A stretch of 10,516 bases of DNA from Acidobacteriota bacterium (GCA_013140875.1 JABFSB010000148.1:1-10516), one strand, 5' to 3'. Shown: positions 1 to 6,464, numbered from the stretch's first letter. Program-made: numbers and translations. The notes: generated by a model from the sequence alone, not told the origin.

Positions 1-813
1 ACAGAGGAAACGTGGGCAAATCGTGACGGCACTACGGCCCGCGGTTGGCTGCTTCGCGGTGCCGACAATGCTCCGGCCGTGATCCTGCTGCATAAATATG
101 GAGCGGACCGGTCGCACCTCCTCAATCTGGGCGTGAAGCTGAACGAGGCGACGAATTTCACCGTTTTGATGCCCGATCAGCGCGGCCACGGACAGAATCC
201 GCCAGTCGATTACACGTCATTCGGCGGATGCGAGTCGACCGACGCCGCTTCGGCGCTTGAATTCGTAAAGGGCCTGAAATCTTCGACGCAAGGTCCGCTC
301 GTAGGAAAAGATATCGGTGTTTACGGGCTTGAAATGGGATCGCTGGCGGCGTTGAACGCGGCCTCGCAAAGCGATTCGGTCAAGGCGTTGGTGCTTGATT
401 CGGTCCCGGCGGATTCCGACAGCCTGGTTGCTTCGGTAATCGATTCCCGGTTCCCGTTTGTCAGCACTGTGACGGCCAAGCTGGGCCAGTGGGGAGCGTA
501 TCCATATTTTTACGAAGGCTGTTATTCGCGCACGCCGGCTTGCGATTCGGCCAAGGCGATGAATAATCGCAAAGCGATGCTGCTGGCCGGTTCGGATGCT
601 CCCCAGTTTCAGGATTCGACCTCCAAACTGGCTAAATGCTTCCCGAATTCGACGCAGGCCGAAGCCAATACCGGCTTGAGCCCGTCGGGCTTTAGCGTGA
701 TCAACGCGTCGATACCGGTTTCAGAGGCATACGATCAGCGCGTAATAGATTTTTTCAGGAACTCGCTCGGAGAACCGGTTATGATCGCAAGCGAACCGGC
801 GCCGGTGAATTGA
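1..813 (+). CDS. alpha/beta-hydrolase-fold protein lacking canonical catalytic residues (5' end outside window)
   Basis: The open frame runs from base 1 without a start, so the gene begins upstream; the GTG at 79 is internal, because the in-frame sequence before it (TEETWANRDGTTARGWLLRG) is a normal lead-in to the first fold strands. Fold landmarks: the strand and oxyanion-loop region VILLHKYGADRSHLL, then the loop MPDQRGHGQNP, then the nucleophile elbow VYGLEMG. The elbow normally reads G-x-S-x-G but here has Glu (codon 331-333). The usual C-terminal His is also missing: after residue His37 (counted from base 79) there is no histidine, although the closing helix SEAYDQRVIDFF is present. Four cysteines (GGCES, EGCYSRTPAC, AKCFPN) could form disulfides in an exported protein; the N-terminus that would show a signal is not visible. 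It may be a non-enzymatic or altered hydrolase-fold protein. The gene converges on the LON-domain gene with a 17-base gap. Confidence 0.75.
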   Translation, partial: TEETWANRDGTTARGWLLRGADNAPAVILLHKYGADRSHLLNLGVKLNEATNFTVLMPDQRGHGQNPPVDYTSFGGCESTDAASALEFVKGLKSSTQGPLVGKDIGVYGLEMGSLAALNAASQSDSVKALVLDSVPADSDSLVASVIDSRFPFVSTVTAKLGQWGAYPYFYEGCYSRTPACDSAKAMNNRKAMLLAGSDAPQFQDSTSKLAKCFPNSTQAEANTGLSPSGFSVINASIPVSEAYDQRVIDFFRNSLGEPVMIASEPAPVN

Positions 814-817
814 GAAA

Positions 818-827
818 AGAAGCCCGC
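818..827 (+). repeat. isolated AGAAGCCCGC half-site between convergent genes
   Basis: The 17-base gap between the hydrolase stop (811-813) and the LON-domain stop (831-833) contains AGAAGCCCGC, the outer core of the long hairpin repeats at 3811-3888 and 5121-5201. It is followed by TTTCTACAGGTC, which resembles the TTACAGGTC after the other lone half-site at 3896-3906. Short A-rich and T-rich sides (agaaa ... tttct) could form a weak hairpin shared by both transcripts. It may be a decayed repeat or a minimal terminator. Confidence 0.4.
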
Positions 828-830
828 TTT

Positions 831-1529
831 CTACAGGTCTATTTTCTTTTTGGAGTGTCCGTTCGTCTGGGCGGCTTTGTGTATTGAAGCACTGTCCTCC
901 ATTCGACCAACCGCCGATGCGAGGATAGTCTTCAGCTTTTCAAAACGGGCGACGGTGCTTTCCATCGTTAGCAGCTCGTATTTAACCTCATTCTCAAGGT
1001 TAAACGCGGCGGTGACGAGAAAGGACAAACGTTCTGGGTCGGAGCGTTGTATTTCGGGAAACTTGCCGCGGTTTCCGCTTAGGTCGAAGGCCGCTTTTGC
1101 GACGCGTTCGAACAGCTCGAATATTTCGTCCGAGGCCTTTTGGACCTCGGCCTCGTCATCGCCGGAATCCTCAAAAAACTCGACCTCGGCCTTAAAGTAA
1201 GCCGTTCCTTCGTCGACAAAATCCAATATCCGATACCTGATCACGCCAAAGGTGAGTATATTGGCGCGCCCGTCCTCGATCGGCTGCGATTCGCGAACCT
1301 CGGCCACGCATCCGACCGAGCCTATCTCGGGACGGTCCGAGAAGCCCTCGGCTGCTTCGAAAAGAGAGACGCCGAAGAGGTTCCGTTCGGCCTCGATATC
1401 GCGCAGCATCTCCTGATAACGCGGCTCGAAAATGTGGAGCGGAAGCATCTCGCCCGGCAGCAGCACGAGCGGAAGCGGGAAGATCGGCAGGCGCTTCATC
1501 AATTCAACCTTGGCGGCGGCTTCAGACAT
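831..1529 (-). CDS. LON peptidase substrate-binding (N-terminal) domain protein
   Basis: A 232-residue protein. Its N-terminal half matches the LON N-terminal domain: RLPIFPLPLVLLPGEMLPLHI followed by FEPRYQEML at about residues 13-41, then the LFGVSLFE strand, the GCVAEVRE strand and the GVIRYRI strand. It has no AAA+ ATPase and no Ser-Lys protease domain, so it is a stand-alone LON-like protein, presumably binding unfolded protein or peptide; the substrate is unknown. The remainder (about 110-205) is helical and acidic, ending in a lysine-rich tail. The ATG at 1529 is preferred over the internal ATG at 1499, because a GGGAGG Shine-Dalgarno lies 6 bases before it, inside the end of the upstream nuclease gene. 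The two genes overlap by 8 bases (ATGTCTGA), which suggests translational coupling. Confidence 0.9.
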   Translation of the reverse strand: MSEAAAKVELMKRLPIFPLPLVLLPGEMLPLHIFEPRYQEMLRDIEAERNLFGVSLFEAAEGFSDRPEIGSVGCVAEVRESQPIEDGRANILTFGVIRYRILDFVDEGTAYFKAEVEFFEDSGDDEAEVQKASDEIFELFERVAKAAFDLSGNRGKFPEIQRSDPERLSFLVTAAFNLENEVKYELLTMESTVARFEKLKTILASAVGRMEDSASIHKAAQTNGHSKKKIDL

Positions 1530-2802
1530 ATTCGGCCTCCCGATCGGCTTCCAACTCCTGGCCGATCAGATCGGCTATTTTCTCCGGCGATTCGTCGCCC
1601 AACGCCTGCCGTTTTACACCGACGACGAGGCGGGCGATCTGCTCGCTTTTTCCCTTGAAACGATTATCGCGAACGACCAGGTCTTCGATAACGCGGCGTT
1701 CGACGATCTCGCGGCTGGCGTCTTCCTCGACATCTTCGGCGACGGCGTATTCGACCGGCGTGGTGTGATTTTTGATCAGCACGTGCAGGGCGTCGGCCGA
1801 TTTCTTGACCTCGTCGCGAATCTTTTGCATTTCAAGCATCGAGTTCGGAATGCCGAGACGGCCGGTAAGTTTGATCTCGATTATCGGCTGCGGACCGCCG
1901 TCCTGAAAATATCTGAGCCGGCTGTTAACCTTTTCAAGGATGCCTTCCGTGATTTCGGTTGTTTCAGCGTATCCATCGACTTTGAAATTGAAACGTTCGA
2001 AAGGACGCTGATGATAATCCTGAACGTGACGGGCATTTATCGAATTATCTTCGCCGACCTCGACGACGAAAACGCCGCGGGTTTCGCGGAATTCGCTGAT
2101 GTTCGTCACCTCGATCGAGCCTGGATTGAACGCCCAATTTTCGATCTCGTAATGCATGTGCGTGTGACCGAGGCCCACGTAATCGACGGCGGATTTCAGT
2201 TCTTTTAACGCGGCGACCGAGATAGCGGGCAGCGGATGTTTTTGATGGCCTTCGACATCGGTGTGAAGCATCAGCATGTGAAAGGCGCCTTCGCGGTGGT
2301 TTGCTTTGATGGCTTCGGTCAGCCGGGGAACGGCCCATCGCATCTGGCCGCCGTACCAAGCCGAGCCGAAAATGCGGGCACGGCCGATGTCGATATAACC
2401 GCCGTTGATGTAATCGTCGCGGTCATAATCCCACGGTTCGTAGATAAAGCCGTCGCCTTCGCTCTTGGGTTCGAGAAGGTGGAGCAGCCGCCATTTTTCA
2501 AGCGAGCGAAGCCAACTATAAGGCGTATCGGAATGTTTCTGGTCGTGGTTGCCTTCGATGGCGACGACGGGAATTCCGGCATCCCTGAGCAAACTGAGGC
2601 CCGCAAACGCGTAATCCATCGTCTCTGGCGGCACCGTCCGTTTGTGAAAAAAGTCGCCGCACATTATCACGAAATCGACCTTTTCGCCGATCGCGTATTT
2701 TTTTAACACATCGACCCACGCATCGAAAAAATCCCGCTGGCTTTCAGGCAAGTTGTACCGCGTGCAGCCGAGATGGATGTCTGATATGTGCAGGAACTTC
2801 AT
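1522..2802 (-). CDS. sbcD: metallophosphoesterase, Mre11/SbcD-type DNA exonuclease
   Basis: A 426-residue protein from the ATG at 2802 (MKFLHISDIHLG). An open frame continues 21 codons further, but that part lies inside the intergenic repeat and is not family-like. Phosphoesterase motifs are all present: D8-x-H10, G49-D50-x-x-H53, G84-N85-H86-D87, H180, and G212-H213-T214-H215. Together they bind two metal ions in the nuclease site. The next strand NPGSIEVTNISEF is typical of the Mre11/SbcD clade. The C-terminal part (about 290-426) is charged and likely corresponds to the capping and ATPase-binding region. SbcD normally works with the SMC-like ATPase SbcC on hairpins and blocked double-strand ends; no sbcC is seen next to it. 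The downstream neighbour is instead the overlapping LON-domain gene. The start codon has no clear Shine-Dalgarno. The symbol reflects the family; the partner is unproven. Confidence 0.85.
   Translation of the reverse strand: MKFLHISDIHLGCTRYNLPESQRDFFDAWVDVLKKYAIGEKVDFVIMCGDFFHKRTVPPETMDYAFAGLSLLRDAGIPVVAIEGNHDQKHSDTPYSWLRSLEKWRLLHLLEPKSEGDGFIYEPWDYDRDDYINGGYIDIGRARIFGSAWYGGQMRWAVPRLTEAIKANHREGAFHMLMLHTDVEGHQKHPLPAISVAALKELKSAVDYVGLGHTHMHYEIENWAFNPGSIEVTNISEFRETRGVFVVEVGEDNSINARHVQDYHQRPFERFNFKVDGYAETTEITEGILEKVNSRLRYFQDGGPQPIIEIKLTGRLGIPNSMLEMQKIRDEVKKSADALHVLIKNHTTPVEYAVAEDVEEDASREIVERRVIEDLVVRDNRFKGKSEQIARLVVGVKRQALGDESPEKIADLIGQELEADREAEYV
1536..1541 (-). promoter_or_regulatory. Shine-Dalgarno that fixes the LON-domain gene start
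   Basis: CCTCCC on the plus strand reads GGGAGG on the coding strand, 6 bases before the ATG at 1529. It lies within the last codons of the nuclease gene, so ribosomes finishing that gene can restart on the LON-domain gene. Confidence 0.7.
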
Positions 2803-2816
2803 TTGTAAGATTTTAT

Positions 2817-2978
2817 CACAGAGGTCACAGAGAGCACGGAGAAGATCAAGAGCTTTTGAAACCACAGCTGGACGCAGATGAACACGGATGGTGAGTACGG
2901 ATCGAATTTCCTAATCAGTGTTTATCTGTGTCTATCTGTGGTTAATTTTCTTCTCCTCTGTGCCTCAGTGTCTCTGTG
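2817..2978. repeat. nested inverted repeat of the 'cacagagg/cacggatg' type between divergent genes
   Basis: Two nested pairs of inverted arms fill the 190-base gap between the nuclease and dehydrogenase genes. The outer arms, 2817-2844 (starting cacagaggtcacagag) and 2950-2978 (ending tcagtgtctctgtg), pair imperfectly with small offsets. The inner arms, 2861-2889 (accacagctggacgcagatg onward) and 2914-2942, pair at 24 of 29 positions; four of the five differences are C/T. The centre (about 2890-2913) holds no clear signal. Similar degenerate sequence is common in intergenic DNA of Acidobacteriota and other environmental bacteria, and its translation (FICVYLWL) often appears as false N-termini. 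Both divergent promoters must lie in or beside it, but none is recognisable. Confidence 0.7.
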
Positions 2979-2992
2979 GTAAATTAGCCTTC

Positions 2993-3802
2993 ATGGAAAA
3001 CGTCGTTTTGATCACTGGTGCTTCGAGCGGCATCGGGCTGCATACCGCAAAGCTGTTTCAGACGAAAAACTGGAAGGTCGCGGCGACCATGCGCGTTCCG
3101 GAAAAGGCGGACGGGCTGAAAAATATCGTTGATGTCGAATGCATTCGTCTGGATGTGACGGATGTCGATTCGATCAAGTCGGCGATTGCCGCGACGCTTG
3201 AAAAATTCGGACGAATAGATGCGGTCGTGAACAACGCGGGGTTCGCGGTGGTCGGCCCGTTCGAGGCGGCGACTCAGGAGCAGATCGAGCGGCAGATGCA
3301 GACAAATGTTTACGGGCTGATGAACGTTTGCCGCGAGATTTTGCCGTATTTCAGGGAGCAAAAACGCGGCACGATCGTGAACGTCGCTTCGATGGGCGGA
3401 CGGCTGACGTTTCCGCTGTACAGCATTTATCACGCGTCGAAATGGGCGGTCGAGGGGTTTAGCGAATCGCTGCAATTCGAGGTAAAGGATTTCAATATCA
3501 AGATAAAGATCATCGAGCCGGGGCCGATCAAGACGGATTTTTACGAACGGTCGATGAGCATCAGCAAAAAGGACGGACTGACCGCATACGATAATTTTGT
3601 AGCGAGGGCGATGCCGAATATGCAAAAAGCTGGCGAGACCGGGCCGGATGGTTCGGTCGTTGCCCAGGTGATCTATGACGCGGTGACGGACGATTCGTGG
3701 AAGATGCGGTATCCGGTAAATTCACGGGCAATATTGATTTTAAGAAGATTGCTGCCGGACGCGCTGTTCCTTCCGATAATTCGAAGGGTTGTACTGAGGT
3801 AG
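2993..3802 (+). CDS. classical short-chain dehydrogenase/reductase (SDR)
   Basis: A 269-residue Rossmann-fold oxidoreductase. Motifs in order: cofactor loop T8-G-A-S-S-G-I-G15, D54 (RLDVTD) near the adenine, N80-N-A-G83, catalytic N105, S133 (NVASMGG), Y146-H-A-S-K150, and P177-G-P. This is the full N-S-Y-K tetrad, so it should be an active NAD(P)(H)-dependent enzyme. The arginine-containing ATMRVPEK after the second strand leans towards NADP(H). The substrate cannot be told. The start at 2993 (MENVVLITG) is preferred; the open frame extends to 2918, but those 25 residues are translated intergenic repeat. It stands alone, divergent from the nuclease gene and convergent on the CysQ-like gene, with the first hairpin repeat immediately after its stop. 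Confidence 0.9.
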   Translation: MENVVLITGASSGIGLHTAKLFQTKNWKVAATMRVPEKADGLKNIVDVECIRLDVTDVDSIKSAIAATLEKFGRIDAVVNNAGFAVVGPFEAATQEQIERQMQTNVYGLMNVCREILPYFREQKRGTIVNVASMGGRLTFPLYSIYHASKWAVEGFSESLQFEVKDFNIKIKIIEPGPIKTDFYERSMSISKKDGLTAYDNFVARAMPNMQKAGETGPDGSVVAQVIYDAVTDDSWKMRYPVNSRAILILRRLLPDALFLPIIRRVVLR

Positions 3803-3810
3803 GTTTTTAT

Positions 3811-3888
3811 TGCAGAAGCCCGCGCGTCAGCAAGGGCGTAATGATCAACGTTGGATGTTACGCCCTTGCTAACGCGCGGGCTTCTGCA
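3811..3888 (+). repeat. long palindromic hairpin repeat, copy 1
   Basis: The arms are 3811-3841 and 3858-3888, 31 bases each, complementary at 30 of 31 positions. The single mispair is C3828 opposite A3871. The 16-base loop (3842-3857) contains TCAACGT, which also sits 3 bases past the arm in copy 2 (5121-5201) and gives both copies the same orientation. It lies between the convergent dehydrogenase and CysQ-like genes, so any transcript reading into it from either side would fold into a very stable hairpin. It lacks a U-run, so if it blocks transcription it would not be as a classical intrinsic terminator. It resembles REP/MITE-type dispersed elements; no mobilising gene is in the window. Confidence 0.85.
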
Positions 3889-3895
3889 TTCGGAA

Positions 3896-3906
3896 CGCGG
3901 GCTTCT
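3896..3906 (-). repeat. isolated half-site GCGGGCTTCT beside copy 1
   Basis: CGCGGGCTTCT repeats the outer end of the hairpin arm, 8 bases past copy 1 and just beyond the stop of the CysQ-like gene. It is followed by TTACAGGTC, resembling CTACAGGTC at the other lone half-site (818-838). It is probably a remnant or partial copy of the same element. Confidence 0.45.
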
Positions 3907-3918
3907 TACAGGTCGCGA

Positions 3919-4782
3919 TCAGGTCCGGCTGGCCGTTGACATTTTTAAGCGTCCGAGATCATTCAATATCGGCACGAGGTGAGCGAGCGTTTGGTCGTGG
4001 GCGACGCCGTTTGACGCTACGATTCCATTGAGATTTAGTACGCTTTCGAGATCGTATCGAAACTCGTTACCAAACAAATCCGTTACTTTGCCGCCCGCTT
4101 CCTCAAGAATTATCTGCGGAGCACACGTGTCCCAAAATTTTGTCCGGTGCGAGAGGTGGATATAAAGGTCGCAGGTCTGTTCGGCGATAAGGCCGATCTT
4201 TACGCCGACCGAGCCGCGGCCGACCTCGCTTCGAAGACCGAGGTCTTTAATGATCCGCGACATCTTAGGGCTGCGATGATCGCGTGAGACGGCGATGTCC
4301 ATTTGGGTGAAGTCCGTTTTGGTCGATACCGTCAGCCTCTCAGGTTTGCCGCCGCTTACGGATCGAAACGACCCTTTTCCTTTCGAAGCAAAGTAAAGCA
4401 CATCGCGGGCCGGAAGATAGACGGCGCCAAGGACGGCGACGCCCATGTCCGCCAAGCCGATCTGGACGGCGAAATCACCGTCTTTTTTGATAAAGCCCGA
4501 CGTGCCGTCAATCGGGTCGATGATCCATACGCGGTCGCTGGCCAAACGTCCGTGCAATTCGTCCGTTTCTTCTTCGGAAAGGATCGCGTCCGCAGGAAAT
4601 CGTTGGGCGAGGCCTTCGACGATTATTCGGCTCGCTTCGCGGTCGGCGGCCGTCACGGGCTCTGAGTGATTGTCCAGGCCTATCTTGTTTTCAGTAATTA
4701 TTTCGGCGGCGTAATGCTTGAGAATGGCCGCCCCGGCCTGTTTGGCAAGCTCTACCGCGGAGTCGAGTTCAGTGTTCGGCAT
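3919..4782 (-). CDS. cysQ: inositol monophosphatase-superfamily phosphatase, CysQ-like 3'(2'),5'-bisphosphate nucleotidase
   Basis: A 287-residue protein with the metal-binding motifs of the Li-sensitive phosphatase superfamily: E41-P-V-T-A-A-D47, S69-E70-E71, D89-P-I-D92-G-T94, and W217-D218 followed by the CAPQIILEEAGG helix. After DPIDGT, the run SGFIKKDGDFAVQIGL has the F-I-K-x-x-G-x-F-x-V pattern typical of CysQ, rather than the pattern of classical inositol monophosphatases or histidinol-phosphatases. CysQ removes the 3' phosphate from PAP (adenosine 3',5'-bisphosphate), a by-product of sulfate activation and sulfotransfer. No sulfur genes are nearby to confirm this, and inositol-1-phosphate or histidinol phosphate remain possible substrates. 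The start at 4782 lacks a clear Shine-Dalgarno. It is the last gene of a minus-strand run after htrA-like and zinc-ribbon genes. Confidence 0.8.
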   Translation of the reverse strand: MPNTELDSAVELAKQAGAAILKHYAAEIITENKIGLDNHSEPVTAADREASRIIVEGLAQRFPADAILSEEETDELHGRLASDRVWIIDPIDGTSGFIKKDGDFAVQIGLADMGVAVLGAVYLPARDVLYFASKGKGSFRSVSGGKPERLTVSTKTDFTQMDIAVSRDHRSPKMSRIIKDLGLRSEVGRGSVGVKIGLIAEQTCDLYIHLSHRTKFWDTCAPQIILEEAGGKVTDLFGNEFRYDLESVLNLNGIVASNGVAHDQTLAHLVPILNDLGRLKMSTASRT

Positions 4783-4826
4783 TAACTAAAAACTATCACC
4801 GGCAAGTTAAAAAGCCAACGTAGATA

Positions 4827-4880
4827 AACTATCCGCTAAAGAAAACCGTTTTTTCAGCGATTAGCGACAGGTTGATAGTT
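4827..4880 (-). other. imperfect hairpin region between zinc-ribbon and CysQ-like genes
   Basis: AACTATC (4827-4833) pairs with GATAGTT (4874-4880), and CGCTAA (4834-4839) with TTAGCG (4861-4866), leaving a 7-base bulge. An alternative stem uses CGCTaAAgAAAA with TTTTTTcAGCG. It overlaps the stop of the zinc-ribbon gene. It could attenuate transcription into the CysQ-like gene, but there is no clear terminal U-run. Confidence 0.35.
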
Positions 4881-5112
4881 AAGAGATCTCGGCCGGTTCG
4901 GTGATGCCGCAGCTGGGACAGAGGAGCGTCGTTTGCGCGGCATCGGCCCAGCGGGCGAGCGCCTTGTTGGAAAGTTCCGGGCGTTTACTTTCTGCTTCGC
5001 CCTCGGTCATGAAGCGGGAATGGCGGCGCTCGGGTTCGGCGGCTGATGCTTTTTCGCAGTGGCGGCAGATCCACCCGAATCCGTCGTTGTAAAAATCGTT
5101 TAACTCGATCAT
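4879..5112 (-). CDS. small Cys4 zinc-ribbon-like protein, function unknown
   Basis: A 77-residue protein with two CxxC knuckles: C16-R-H-C19 after GFGWI, and C65-P-S-C68 before GITEP. The 45 residues between them are charged and helix-prone (LSNKALARWADAAQ). The spacing fits one zinc held by four cysteines, in the manner of zinc ribbons. No family was recognised and no enzyme motif is visible; a nucleic-acid or protein contact role is only a guess. The start at 5112 (MIELNDFYNDGF) has weak ribosome-site support. Downstream is the CysQ-like gene (96-base gap); upstream, beyond hairpin copy 2, is the HtrA-type gene, all on the same strand. The conserved cysteine pairs argue for a real gene despite the short length. 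Confidence 0.65.
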   Translation of the reverse strand: MIELNDFYNDGFGWICRHCEKASAAEPERRHSRFMTEGEAESKRPELSNKALARWADAAQTTLLCPSCGITEPAEIS

Positions 5113-5120
5113 CTGTTCTT

Positions 5121-5201
5121 AATGCAGAAGCCCGCGCGTAAGCAAGGGCGTAACATTCAACGTGAGTATTACGCCCTTGCTCACGCGCGGGCTTCTGCAT
5201 T
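5121..5201 (+). repeat. long palindromic hairpin repeat, copy 2
   Basis: The arms are 5121-5153 and 5169-5201, 33 bases each, complementary at 32 of 33 positions. The single mispair is A5140 opposite C5182, at exactly the same arm position as the mispair in copy 1. The 15-base loop (5154-5168) contains TCAACGT at the same offset as copy 1. It lies between the stop of the HtrA-type gene (5211) and the start of the zinc-ribbon gene (5112). A transcript continuing from the protease gene would therefore carry this hairpin just before the zinc-ribbon start codon. Confidence 0.85.
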
Positions 5202-5210
5202 TTGCATCTC

Positions 5211-6386
5211 TTACTGTACCGGACGCCTTGTGTTTGTCGGTGCGGTTTGCAGTTTTACCGGAAGCGTGACAGCCCTTCCGCCACGGAAAACCTCGACCTG
5301 GACGGTGTCGCCGATCTGTTTTTTATCGAGCAGGCGATAGAGGTCATCGACGCTGTTTGTCGGCTGGCCATCTACGGAAAGTACGATGTCGCCGATAGTT
5401 CCATCCTGCGTAATGCCTTTCAGGCCGGCACGTTCGGCCGCTCCACCGGGGACGAGACTGTAAACAAGCAGGCCCTTGTCGACCGGAAGCTTATAACCGC
5501 GGGCAATAAGGTCTTCGACCTCCGGAAGCGAGGCACCGAGTTTCGGCCGGCGAACCTCGCCGAACTGGATCAGCTGCGGCACAACGCGTTTGGCCGTGCT
5601 GACGGGAATCGCGAAACCAACACCGACCGAGCCGCCCGCGGGCGAAAGGATCTGCGAGTTGATCGCGATCATCTTCCCGAATTTATCAAGAAGCGGGCCG
5701 CCCGAGTTTCCGGGATTGATCGAAGCATCGGTCTGGACGGCCGCATCGATCGGTTTGCCATTCCGCGCCCTGATAGGACGCTGCAGGCCCGAAATAACTC
5801 CGGTCGTCAAGGTGCGGTCAAGGCCGAACGGATTGCCGATGGCAAGGACCTTTTGGCCGACGACGAGTTTGTCCGAATCGCCAAGGGGTACGACGGTAAG
5901 TCCCTCGGCAGGCGGCGTGATCTTGATCACGGCAAGGTCGGTGTCTTCATCGCGGCCGACCACTGTGGCCGGATATACCCTGTCGCCGCCGAAATTTACG
6001 GTCAGCTTTTGGGCATCGGCTACCACGTGATTGTTCGTCAGGATATGTCCCTGATTGTCGATAACCGACCCCGAGCCGTTGCCCTTACCTTCCTGAACTC
6101 CGCCCCACCAATCCTGCTGGTAAGATGTCGTGCTGATAAAGGCAACGCCGGGTGAGATCGCCTTATAAACTTCGATGCTGTTTTGCTCGTCGGTCGTGGC
6201 CGATGGGTCGGTGATCCCGGGAAGCGGTGCGGATTCCGCCAACGATACGCTGGAGTTATCGATCTGGCGCCAGTAATTTGCGATCGCGTAAACGAAAGCC
6301 GTTGCACCTATCGCGATCAGTGCGGTCGTGACGCCAAGCAGGATGACCTGTCTTGCCGTTAGTTGATAAACCGGTTTGATGTTCAT
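5211..6386 (-). CDS. membrane-anchored HtrA/Deg-type serine protease with one PDZ domain
   Basis: A 391-residue protein. One N-terminal membrane segment (about 14-37, VILLGVTTALIAIGATAFVY) acts as an uncleaved anchor, placing the rest outside the inner membrane. The trypsin-like domain (about 70-265) has its triad in place: H120 (TNNHVV), D150 (DTDLAVIK) and S228 (NPGNSGGPL). The PDZ domain (about 300-385) has the carboxylate-loop region KGLLVYSLVPGGAAERAGL and ends EVFRGGRAVTLPVKL. Family role: degrading or sensing misfolded envelope proteins, with the PDZ domain recognising C-termini. A single PDZ and membrane anchor resemble DegS and the short HtrA proteins rather than two-PDZ DegP. A GAGGA Shine-Dalgarno (6395-6399) stands 8 bases before the ATG at 6386. 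No convincing promoter was found in 6387-6464. Confidence 0.93.
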   Translation of the reverse strand: MNIKPVYQLTARQVILLGVTTALIAIGATAFVYAIANYWRQIDNSSVSLAESAPLPGITDPSATTDEQNSIEVYKAISPGVAFISTTSYQQDWWGGVQEGKGNGSGSVIDNQGHILTNNHVVADAQKLTVNFGGDRVYPATVVGRDEDTDLAVIKITPPAEGLTVVPLGDSDKLVVGQKVLAIGNPFGLDRTLTTGVISGLQRPIRARNGKPIDAAVQTDASINPGNSGGPLLDKFGKMIAINSQILSPAGGSVGVGFAIPVSTAKRVVPQLIQFGEVRRPKLGASLPEVEDLIARGYKLPVDKGLLVYSLVPGGAAERAGLKGITQDGTIGDIVLSVDGQPTNSVDDLYRLLDKKQIGDTVQVEVFRGGRAVTLPVKLQTAPTNTRRPVQ

Positions 6387-6464
6387 GCTATTAGTCCTCA
6401 GATATATTTTTGCAACGTCTTTGATGCTTATATTTCGACGGCGCGTTGTGTTGATTTAATACGC

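Noticed and set aside
1432..2208. Long plus-strand open frame of 258 codons opposite the nuclease gene
   Set aside because: It is antisense to a gene with complete phosphoesterase motifs, has no recognisable domain and no ribosome site.
2918..2992. N-terminal extension of the dehydrogenase (MFICVYLWL...) as a signal or membrane segment
   Set aside because: It is translation of the intergenic inverted repeat; the family begins at MENVVLITG (2993).
3811..5201. CRISPR-like array
   Set aside because: There are only two copies, 1.3 kb apart with genes between them; each is a self-contained palindrome, with no regular spacers and no cas genes.
4985..5340. Small open frames starting MQKPAR... on both strands
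   Set aside because: They are translations of the palindromic hairpin repeat and run into real genes.
5202..6155. Plus-strand open frame of 317 codons opposite the HtrA-type gene
   Set aside because: It is the antisense shadow of a clear protease gene; its composition is Arg/Asp-rich without domains, and its start overlaps the end of the hairpin repeat.
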